Assembly (NCBI GenBank): GCA_947454585.1
Contig: CANGML010000089.1
Location: forward strand, 1 to 6,959
Reading direction: 5' to 3'
Length of the DNA: 6,959 bases
DNA from: Comamonadaceae bacterium
Lineage (GTDB): Bacteria; Pseudomonadota; Gammaproteobacteria; Burkholderiales; Burkholderiaceae_C
The stretch's first letter is position 1; each line of letters begins with the position of its first letter. The notes beneath the pieces were generated by a model, which saw nothing but the letters and a program-made list of their open reading frames with translations, did no database searches and had not been told where the DNA came from. A program made the position numbers and the translations under genes. Positions 1 through 5,833 of this stretch are shown here, one piece after another.

Positions 1-1482
1 GCTAGCAGCCGAACTCGCGCCACTGGCACTGACAGCGGCGCTGCTAGCGGCAGATGCAGGACTCGCAGAGCCACGTCCCAGCTCCACCACGCGTAAGGGA
101 GAGCCATCTTTTTGCAGGCGCTGTTGGCCTGCAAGGACGATCGTGTCACCCTCGGCTAAGCCTTCAGTAATTTCAACTTGACCGCCACGTCGAATGCCTA
201 ACTTGACCTCAACGCGCTGCGACACCAACTTCGTATCAGGCGGTAAGACAGGCGCACTCGCCGTCGCGCTGGAGGCGCCCGCTGGAGGCACGGGCAAGTC
301 TTCTGGCGCAATCGCCTTGATCACAAACTGCTTGCCCGCTTGGGGCACGATGGCTTCTTCTGGCACCACCAAGGCGTTGGGTTTGACCAAGAACACAGCG
401 CTCACGCGCGCAAACATCCCGGGACGCAAGGGCCCGTTTTGATCCCCCCCTGCGCTGACACGGGTTCGGTCAAACATGTTGGTCGCACATCCCAAGCTCT
501 GGGGCGACGCGAGTGCAACACCGCCTGGTGCGGCGACAGTTTTAGGGAGGATGGGCAAAGCTGCAGGCTTCACAGGGGTTGCGGGCTTCACCACGGCAGC
601 AGCTGAAGCCGACGCAGAAGCGGGCGAAGAAGCAGGTCCAGCAGCCGCCACAGCCGCCCCAGACGGTTTGGCGCCACTGGGCGCAATAGGCTCACCCGCG
701 GTGTTTTCCAACACGGCACGAACACCAATGGAACGGCCATTGGCATCAATCAAGGGGTCGACGGCTTCAACTTTGGCTTTGAACAAGCGACCACTGAAGG
801 CGTCAAGCTTGACTTCGATCGTCTGTCCCGGTTGGACTTTGGCCTGGAAGCGCTCAGGCAAACGGTAATCCACATACAAGCTGCCAATATTTTCGAGGTT
901 GATCAAGTCGGCGCCATCTTTGACGTAATCACCCACGTTGATATTTCGAATGCCGACCACCCCATTGAAGGGGGCAATCAAACGCATGCGCTCCAAACGC
1001 GCACAAGACAAACCAAACTGCGCATCTGCCACCTGTAAGGCAGCGGAGCTTTCATCCAAGGCACGTTGGGCCAAAAAGTTCTGCGCCACCAGCTCTTGGT
1101 TGCGCTTGTGGTTGGCCTTCGCGACCGACAGCTGTGCCAATGACTGCTGTACTTCAGCACGCTGCAAGGTGTCATCCATTTGAACCAAGACTTGACCAGC
1201 CCGCACGCGCGCGCCATCAGAAAACCCTAGCGATAAGACTCGGCCTGCCACTTCGGGTCGCAGCATCACGTTTTGAAAAGAGCGCAGCGTACCCACCGCC
1301 TCGGTGTCATCCCGCAAGGTCATTTTTTTGACTTGCCCCAGCTCAACCCCAGTAGCGCGCACACCGCCGTTAGCGTTCGCAGCGGTGTCTACCTTTGGAC
1401 TTTGTAACCACCATGCCAAAGTTGAAGCACCCACTATGCCCACCACGGCGACGATCGAATACATCTTCTTTTGAATGGCCAT
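1..1482 (-). CDS. RND efflux periplasmic adaptor (membrane fusion protein), 3' end outside window
   Basis: The minus-strand frame is open from an ATG at 1482 to the window edge: 494 codons and no stop. The product should bridge an inner-membrane RND pump to an outer-membrane TolC-like channel. Seen: a lysine pair then one hydrophobic segment (residues about 8–26) with no lipobox cysteine, so an anchor or Sec signal; a lipoyl/barrel-sandwich half (about 70–103, with PEVAGRV and GFSDGARVRAGQVL); a short alpha-helical hairpin (about 104–166); the second lipoyl half (IAPFNGVVG, 169–177, then INVGDYV); a beta-barrel ending in LRPGMFARV (352–360); and a membrane-proximal domain (about 365–468, with EGLAEGDTIVLAG). 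Roughly 85 residues rich in Ala, Pro and Ser (about 264–348) split the beta-barrel, and smaller inserts of the same composition lie at about 393–418 and after 470. An AGAAG ribosome site sits about 7 bases before the ATG. Family is secure; the substrate is unknown. Confidence 0.9.
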   Translation of the reverse strand, partial: MAIQKKMYSIVAVVGIVGASTLAWWLQSPKVDTAANANGGVRATGVELGQVKKMTLRDDTEAVGTLRSFQNVMLRPEVAGRVLSLGFSDGARVRAGQVLVQMDDTLQRAEVQQSLAQLSVAKANHKRNQELVAQNFLAQRALDESSAALQVADAQFGLSCARLERMRLIAPFNGVVGIRNINVGDYVKDGADLINLENIGSLYVDYRLPERFQAKVQPGQTIEVKLDAFSGRLFKAKVEAVDPLIDANGRSIGVRAVLENTAGEPIAPSGAKPSGAAVAAAGPASSPASASASAAAVVKPATPVKPAALPILPKTVAAPGGVALASPQSLGCATNMFDRTRVSAGGDQNGPLRPGMFARVSAVFLVKPNALVVPEEAIVPQAGKQFVIKAIAPEDLPVPPAGASSATASAPVLPPDTKLVSQRVEVKLGIRRGGQVEITEGLAEGDTIVLAGQQRLQKDGSPLRVVELGRGSASPASAASSAAVSASGASSAAS

Positions 1483-1529
1483 GAATTAACTTCTTTTCAG
1501 TTGCATTTAAAACAGCTAGCAATGTACCA

Positions 1530-1560
1530 GCGTAGCCCTCAAAAAAATAGGGATTTACGC
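1530..1560. other. Interrupted hairpin in the rnhA–efflux adaptor gap
   Basis: The 95-base gap between rnhA and the adaptor gene holds an inverted repeat. Read on the minus strand, GCGTA and CCCT on the left arm pair with AGGG and TACGC on the right, with a small asymmetric internal loop and a nine-base T-rich loop. Neither side is followed by a T tract, so it does not look like a simple intrinsic terminator. It could be an operator, an mRNA leader structure for the efflux gene, or chance. I could not pick a convincing promoter in this gap. Confidence 0.35.
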
Positions 1561-1577
1561 AGACTTCACAAGGGGTG

Positions 1578-2030
1578 TCACCGAGTAGACAGGACTTGTT
1601 CCACACCTCGGTTGGCCAATCCATCTGCCCGCTCGTTGTCGACATGGCCGGCATGGCCCTTGACCCAGTGCCACACGATGTCGTGGTCACCTTGATGGGT
1701 CAGCACATCCAGTTGCTGCCAGAGGTCTGCATTTTTCACGGGCTGCTTGGCGGCGGTCCGCCAGTTTCGCGCTTTCCAACCATGGATCCACTCAGTGATG
1801 CCTTTGCGCACGTACTCGCTGTCCAAGTACAAAGCGACTTGGCAAGGTCGCTTCAAGGCCCGCAAGGCCTCAATGACAGCCATCAATTCCATCCGGTTGT
1901 TGGTGGTTTCTAATTCACCGCCAAAGAGCTCTTTCTCCTGTCCCGAGGGAGATCGAAGCAAGGCCCCCCAGCCGCCAGGGCCTGGATTTCCCTTGCAGGC
2001 GCCATCGGTATAAATCTCGACCGTTGTCAT
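1578..2030 (-). CDS. rnhA: Ribonuclease HI
   Basis: This 150-residue protein degrades the RNA strand of RNA–DNA hybrids, clearing R-loops and primer remnants in the cytoplasm. Its length matches the family (E. coli 155). The full active site is visible: D9 in [17 protein letters not shown]48 in TTNNRMEL, D70 in YLDSEYV, H126 in VKGHAGH and D136 in NERADGLA. The basic substrate-handling region [10 protein letters not shown] lies at 81–90. The ATG at 2030 overlaps the stop of the upstream methyltransferase gene (ATGA), and an AAGGA ribosome site lies 5 bases before it, inside that gene. The two are therefore probably translated from one mRNA. The next gene downstream starts after 95 bases. Identification is firm. 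Confidence 0.97.
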   Translation of the reverse strand: MTTVEIYTDGACKGNPGPGGWGALLRSPSGQEKELFGGELETTNNRMELMAVIEALRALKRPCQVALYLDSEYVRKGITEWIHGWKARNWRTAAKQPVKNADLWQQLDVLTHQGDHDIVWHWVKGHAGHVDNERADGLANRGVEQVLSTR

Positions 2031-2779
2031 TCCATTCCTTTAGAAGCGGTGTGAGAAGCCGTGGTCACCACCGAAGCTGCACGCGGCACTGCGCGTTTCC
2101 AAGCGGGGGACATCAAACGCATGCCATGCACCCGCTTTACCGCCACCACGCCATACACAGAGCCAAAAATTGGCCACCAACGCACACCGGCTGAATCCAT
2201 CCAAGCCCAACGCTGCAACCAACGGTCTGTCTCGACAGCAGGTCTGTAACAACCAAAGCTGCTGGATTCGACCTCAAAACTCAACAATTGCAGCCAATCT
2301 TTCAGGCGACCATGACCGATGAAATCACCGACGTCATCCCACCTGCGTCTCAAAGACTGACGAAGCCCCCAAAGACTGTTGGGATTGAAGCCACAAATAA
2401 CCACCCGGCCTTCTGGGACCAAGACACGCTGGACTTCACGCAAGGTGGCATGCGGGTCATAACTGAGCTCAAGGGTATGGGGCAAGACCAACAAATCGAG
2501 ACTGGTATCCTGAAAAGGCAAGGCCTCGTAATTGCTGACCAGCACATCTGGGCCTTGTGGCCAAGCTTGAAGATATGCATCGCATGCCAACCAGCGGTGC
2601 GGCATGCGGTTGGCTTGCAACGCATGAAGGGTCGGTAATCCCAACTGAAGGGCGTGAAAGCCAAAAATATCAGCCACGGCCCGATCTAAAAACGTCTGCT
2701 CCCATGCACATAAATACTGACCGGCGGGGGATGCCAGCCAGTCGTGCAAACTATTGGGTTTTAGGGATGTGAAAGACAT
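2027..2779 (-). CDS. yafS: YafS-like SAM-dependent methyltransferase family protein
   Basis: A 250-residue class I methyltransferase-fold protein of unknown substrate. From memory it matches E. coli YafS, which also lies by rnhA, gloB and mltD. Shared blocks are FGFHALQLG (39–47), EALPF (85–89), LPHTLE (99–104), the REVQRVL helix before the [10 protein letters not shown] strand (114–133) and SLWGLRQ (135–141). These correspond to the motif II to post-motif III part of the fold. The glycine-rich SAM loop (motif I) is not recognisable where expected, near residues 60–70, as also in YafS, so methyltransferase activity is inferred. The C-terminus (about 225–250) is basic and Ala/Ser-rich. I chose the ATG at 2779 over an upstream TTG at 2812, since the conserved start falls here; no clear ribosome site precedes it. 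The start overlaps the divergent gloB start; the stop overlaps rnhA. Confidence 0.82.
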   Translation of the reverse strand: MSFTSLKPNSLHDWLASPAGQYLCAWEQTFLDRAVADIFGFHALQLGLPTLHALQANRMPHRWLACDAYLQAWPQGPDVLVSNYEALPFQDTSLDLLVLPHTLELSYDPHATLREVQRVLVPEGRVVICGFNPNSLWGLRQSLRRRWDDVGDFIGHGRLKDWLQLLSFEVESSSFGCYRPAVETDRWLQRWAWMDSAGVRWWPIFGSVYGVVAVKRVHGMRLMSPAWKRAVPRAASVVTTASHTASKGME

Positions 2780-2780
2780 G
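2777..2780. other. Shared CATG: overlapping divergent start codons of yafS and gloB
   Basis: The palindrome CATG supplies the ATG of gloB (2778–2780, plus) and the ATG of yafS (2779–2777, minus). If both starts are right, each gene's promoter and any 5' leader must lie inside the other's coding region, or one mRNA is leaderless. An AGGGA at about 2763–2767 and a GAAAG at 2771–2775 are the only weak ribosome-site candidates for gloB. Confidence 0.65.
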
Positions 2781-3560
2781 AAGCTAATTGCACTGCCTGC
2801 GTTTTCGGACAACTACCTGTGGTTATGGCAAGAGGGCCAACAAGCTGGTGTGATCGACCCCGGCGAGGCGGCCCCTGTCTTGCAAGCGCTTGCCAACCAA
2901 GGGTTGACGTTGGCCGCGATTCTAGTCACCCATCACCATGCTGACCATATCGGCGGCGTACGCGAGCTGCAACAAGCCACGGGCGCTCAGGTTTGGGGCC
3001 CAGCGCTTGAAGATATCCCCTCTCCCTTCACGCCCGTGATGCAAGGAGACAACTGGAACTTGCTGGGGCAACGGGTGGAAGTCATTGACGTCCCCGGCCA
3101 TACCGCAGGCCACGTGGCTTACTTTTTACCGAATGCTCCCACCAGTCCGGTGCTGTTTTGTGGTGACACCTTGTTCTCGGGAGGGTGTGGTCGGATTTTT
3201 GAAGGTACGCCTGCGCAAATGCTGGCCTCCTTGGACAGTCTGGCTGCTTTGCCCGCAACGACAAAGGTCTGTTGCGCCCACGAGTACACTCTTTCCAACT
3301 TGCGATTTGCCGTCGCCGTAGAACCTCGCAACACCGCGTTGCAGACCTACATGGCAGAGTGCCAGCAGCTCAGGAAAGAGGGAATGCCCACCCTACCCGC
3401 ACAGCTTGGCAAAGAATTGCAGATCAACCCGTTTCTGCGGGCTAGACACCCCGATGTGCGACTTGCCGTGGCACAACACGCTGGACTCTCAGCAACCGAA
3501 CAAACAGACGATGTCGCTGTCTTTGCAGCGCTTCGTGAATGGAAGAATAATTTCAGATGA
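2778..3560 (+). CDS. gloB: Hydroxyacylglutathione hydrolase (glyoxalase II)
   Basis: This 260-residue cytoplasmic enzyme hydrolyses S-lactoylglutathione to lactate and glutathione, the second step of methylglyoxal detoxification. It is a metallo-beta-lactamase-fold protein. The binuclear metal site is complete: THHHADHIGG at 51–60 (H52, H54, D56, H57), H108 in PGHTAGH, D130 in FCGDTLF and H168 in AHEYT. The GloB-specific GGCGRIFEGTP follows at 135–145, and the C-terminal substrate-binding segment INPFLR is at 216–221. The start [13 protein letters not shown] matches the family N-terminus; a longer reading from a TTG at 2754 adds only eight uncharacteristic residues. The stop overlaps the mltD start (ATGA), so the two are probably co-translated. 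The gloB–mltD pair is also adjacent in E. coli. Confidence 0.96.
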   Translation: MKLIALPAFSDNYLWLWQEGQQAGVIDPGEAAPVLQALANQGLTLAAILVTHHHADHIGGVRELQQATGAQVWGPALEDIPSPFTPVMQGDNWNLLGQRVEVIDVPGHTAGHVAYFLPNAPTSPVLFCGDTLFSGGCGRIFEGTPAQMLASLDSLAALPATTKVCCAHEYTLSNLRFAVAVEPRNTALQTYMAECQQLRKEGMPTLPAQLGKELQINPFLRARHPDVRLAVAQHAGLSATEQTDDVAVFAALREWKNNFR

Positions 3561-4885
3561 GATTTCTACTTGCCGTCATCAGCTTTAGTCTTTTGCTACT
3601 CACGGGCTGTGCCAACTTAGCCGAACCTCCAGGAAAAGACAGAGAAACAGAATCCAAAGCACCATCGGTTCTCAGCCCTGTCACCCAGGGTAGCGTCAAA
3701 CGTGATGATGTCGCCACCCTGAACCTTCCCAATGATTTGTGGGAACGCATCCGCAAGGGCTACCAAATGCCCAACCTCGACAGTGATTTAGTCAACGACC
3801 GTACCCATTGGTACGCGAACAAACCCGACTATTTGCAACGCATGAGTGAGCGGTCAAGCAAATACCTCTTTCACATCGTTGAAGAAATAGAAGCACGCAA
3901 AATGCCCGCTGAATTGGCGCTGCTTCCTTTCATCGAAAGTGCCTTCAACCCTCAAGCCGTCTCCAGCGCGCGTGCCAGCGGCATGTGGCAGTTCATGCCA
4001 GCCACAGGCAAAAGCTTTGACCTCAAGCAAAACGCCTTCCGTGACGACCGTCGCGATGTACAAGCCTCTACCCGCGCCGCCTTAGACTATTTAGAGCGTC
4101 TGCACAAAATGTTTGGCGATTGGCATCTAGCGCTAGCCGCCTACAACTGGGGTGAAGGCAATGTGGGGAAAGCCATTGCGCGCAACAAACGCGCTGGCCT
4201 GCCGACTGGCTACACCGACCTGAACATGCCCATGGAAACGCGCATGTATGTGCCCAAACTTCAGGCCATGAAAAACATCGTGGGTAACCCCCCTTTGTTC
4301 AGCGTGGTGCTGCCCAGCATCCCTAACCATCCTTATTTCCAAAGTGTTCCCCTGCCTCGTGACATGGATGTGAGCGTGGCTGCTAAATTGGCCGATATCT
4401 CTGAACAAGACTTCAAAGCCCTGAACCCCTCTGCGCACCGCCCTGTGCTACTTGCGGCAGGGACACCCAACATCTTGCTGCCTTGGGACAACGCCGAAGT
4501 CTTTCAACGCAACTACGAAGCCTCCACCTTGGCTCGCATGGCAACATGGACAGCATGGATTGCGCCCTCCACCATGAAAGTGGCCGATGCCGCCAAAAAA
4601 GTGAACATGAGCGAGGCAGACTTTCGCACCATCAACAACATCCCGCCTCGCATGATCATCAAAGCTGGGTCAGCCTTGTTGGTGCCGCGCAGCGCCAACA
4701 TGCTCGGGGATGTCACCGCTCAAGTGGCCGACAACGGCAAACTAGACCTCTCCCCTGAAGCGATCGCCAAACGCAAAGCAGCTGCCAAGGGTGGCAAGAG
4801 CGCCAAGGGCACCAAAACAGCTTCTGCCAAAGAAGGTAAACGCGACAAGAAAAGTAAAGGCGACACCAAGGTCGCCAAAAAATAA
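3557..4885 (+). CDS. mltD: MltD-like membrane-bound lytic murein transglycosylase (lipoprotein)
   Basis: This 442-residue lipoprotein should cleave peptidoglycan glycan strands, forming 1,6-anhydromuramic ends, at the periplasmic face of the outer membrane. The signal peptide ends in a lipobox, LLTGC, with lipidated C18; Ala at +2 does not signal inner-membrane retention. The SLT domain (about 105–245) carries catalytic E127 in LLPFIESAFNP, then GMWQFMPATG (142–151), AYNWGEGNVGKA (195–206) and ETRMYVPK (227–234), as in the MltD group. Two related segments follow, about 270–312 and 339–379, sharing a VAxxLADISEQDFKALN / ADAAKKVNMSEADFRTIN pattern. They read as divergent LysM-type wall-binding repeats. 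The last 40 residues (403–442) are strongly basic, 14 of them Lys. Translation is coupled to gloB. Its stop lies one base from that of the convergent recR. Confidence 0.92.
   Translation: MRFLLAVISFSLLLLTGCANLAEPPGKDRETESKAPSVLSPVTQGSVKRDDVATLNLPNDLWERIRKGYQMPNLDSDLVNDRTHWYANKPDYLQRMSERSSKYLFHIVEEIEARKMPAELALLPFIESAFNPQAVSSARASGMWQFMPATGKSFDLKQNAFRDDRRDVQASTRAALDYLERLHKMFGDWHLALAAYNWGEGNVGKAIARNKRAGLPTGYTDLNMPMETRMYVPKLQAMKNIVGNPPLFSVVLPSIPNHPYFQSVPLPRDMDVSVAAKLADISEQDFKALNPSAHRPVLLAAGTPNILLPWDNAEVFQRNYEASTLARMATWTAWIAPSTMKVADAAKKVNMSEADFRTINNIPPRMIIKAGSALLVPRSANMLGDVTAQVADNGKLDLSPEAIAKRKAAAKGGKSAKGTKTASAKEGKRDKKSKGDTKVAKK
4848..4876 (-). terminator. Probable intrinsic terminator of the dnaX–ybaB–recR transcript, inside the 3' end of mltD
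   Basis: On the minus strand, just past the recR stop, GGCGAC and GTCGCC form a perfect six-base stem (4859–4876) with a six-base loop. It is followed by the T-rich run TTTACTTTTCT (4858–4848). This is the layout of a rho-independent terminator for leftward transcription. It lies wholly within the last codons of mltD, where Lys codons (AAA/AAG) on the plus strand provide the T tract on the other strand. On the plus strand the hairpin is followed by A residues, so it should not stop mltD transcription. Confidence 0.6.
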
Positions 4886-4886
4886 G

Positions 4887-5483
4887 TTAAGCGTCGCGCC
4901 TATCCACCAAGGCGTGCGCAATGGTGCCTAGGTCGACATATTCCAACTCGCTACCCACAGGCACGCCACGGGCTAGGCGCGTGACTTGTACGCCACGCTT
5001 CTTCAAAGCCTCGCCCAACACATGGGCGGTGGCTTCGCCTTCAGCAGTGAAATTGGTGGCCAAAATGACCTCTTTGACCAAGCCATCACTGGCACGTGTC
5101 ATCAACTTTTGCAAGCCAATGTCCTTGGGGCCAAATCCATCTAAGGGGCTAATCCGCCCCATCAGGACAAAGTAAAGACCTTTGTAGGCCGCGGTGCGCT
5201 CCACTGCCGATTGATCGGCAGGGGTCTCGACCACGCACAAGCGGGTGGTGTCACGCCCCTCATCCAAACAGGTGTCACACACAGGCTGAGTGGTGAAGGT
5301 ATGGCAGCGTTCGCAATGCTGCACTTGGGCAGCGGCTTGGTGCAAGGCTTGCGAAATTAACTCGGCCCCCTCGCGGTCATGTTGCAGCAAGTGGTACGCC
5401 ATGCGCGAGGCCGACTTCACCCCCACGCCGGGCAAACGGCGCAAGGCCTGAATCAGGCCTTCCAGCACAGACGTGTCACTCAT
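4887..5483 (-). CDS. recR: Recombination mediator RecR
   Basis: RecR (198 residues; E. coli 201) works with RecO and RecF to load RecA on SSB-coated single-stranded gaps. The modules are in the usual order: a helix-hairpin-helix DNA-binding segment [17 protein letters not shown] (17–33), a four-cysteine zinc finger (C57, C60, C69, C72, in CERC and CDTC), a Toprim domain from about 81 ([13 protein letters not shown], with E86) through [11 protein letters not shown] (143–153), and the C-terminal [19 protein letters not shown] (169–187). The start ATG directly follows the ybaB stop (TAAATG) with no strong ribosome site, so translation is likely coupled to ybaB. It is the last gene of the dnaX–ybaB–recR operon, and a terminator candidate lies just downstream. 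Confidence 0.97.
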   Translation of the reverse strand: MSDTSVLEGLIQALRRLPGVGVKSASRMAYHLLQHDREGAELISQALHQAAAQVQHCERCHTFTTQPVCDTCLDEGRDTTRLCVVETPADQSAVERTAAYKGLYFVLMGRISPLDGFGPKDIGLQKLMTRASDGLVKEVILATNFTAEGEATAHVLGEALKKRGVQVTRLARGVPVGSELEYVDLGTIAHALVDRRDA

Positions 5484-5807
5484 TTAGAACTGCAGCTTCA
5501 GACCAGGCGGCAAGCCAGCGGTGAGCTTGCTCATCTTGGCTTCGTGGGTTTGGGCGGCTTTTCGCACCGCGTCGTTGAAGGCGGCAGCCACCAAGTCTTC
5601 GAGCATTTCCTTGTCTTCGGCCAACAAGTTCGGATCAATGGTGATGCGTTTGACATCGTGTTTGCAAGTCATCAAAACTTGAACCAAGCCAGCACCTGAT
5701 TCACCAGTAACTTCGACGAACGCTAATTCGTCTTGTGCCTTTCTGAGGTTCTCTTGCATAGCCTGGGCTTGCTTCATGAGGCCCGAGAGTTGTCCTTTGT
5801 TGAACAT
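5484..5807 (-). CDS. ybaB: YbaB/EbfC family nucleoid-associated protein
   Basis: A 107-residue DNA-binding protein of the YbaB/EbfC family, a homodimer that binds DNA and helps shape the nucleoid. The length is typical (about 105–110). The hallmark N-terminus [21 protein letters not shown] is a long amphipathic helix. The core strand block [29 protein letters not shown] and the final [11 protein letters not shown] are all family signatures. A strong AAGGGGA ribosome site precedes the ATG. The gene begins 26 bases after the dnaX stop and its stop codon abuts the recR start. This dnaX–ybaB–recR order is widely conserved in proteobacteria. Confidence 0.96.
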   Translation of the reverse strand: MFNKGQLSGLMKQAQAMQENLRKAQDELAFVEVTGESGAGLVQVLMTCKHDVKRITIDPNLLAEDKEMLEDLVAAAFNDAVRKAAQTHEAKMSKLTAGLPPGLKLQF

Positions 5808-5833
5808 GATTTCCCCTTTTAGAAACTAAAAAA

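Noticed and set aside
444..450. Run of seven G (coding strand) in the adaptor as a frameshift
   Set aside because: The frame is the same before the insert and at LRPGMFARV after it, so there is no net shift. A compensating pair cannot be excluded by eye.
194..868. Plus-strand open frames across the adaptor gene
   Set aside because: They are mirror frames of the minus-strand adaptor, which shows clear family motifs. Their products are low-complexity and unlike any family I know.
1575..2013. Plus-strand open frames opposite rnhA
   Set aside because: They lie opposite the complete RNase HI active site and show no domain features.
2754..2777. Upstream TTG start for gloB
   Set aside because: GloB proteins begin M-x-L-I-A-L-P-A-F, which matches the ATG at 2778.
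2780..2812. Upstream TTG start for yafS
   Set aside because: It adds eleven residues unlike the family and pushes further into gloB; the ATG at 2779 fits the family N-terminus.
4891..4920. Hairpin in the recR 3' end as an mltD terminator
   Set aside because: The stem needs a G·U pair and is not followed by a T tract, so it is too weak to call.
5808..5833. T-rich dnaX–ybaB gap as a terminator or promoter
   Set aside because: There is no stable hairpin before the T run. The gap is 26 bases and is mostly the ybaB ribosome site, consistent with an operon.
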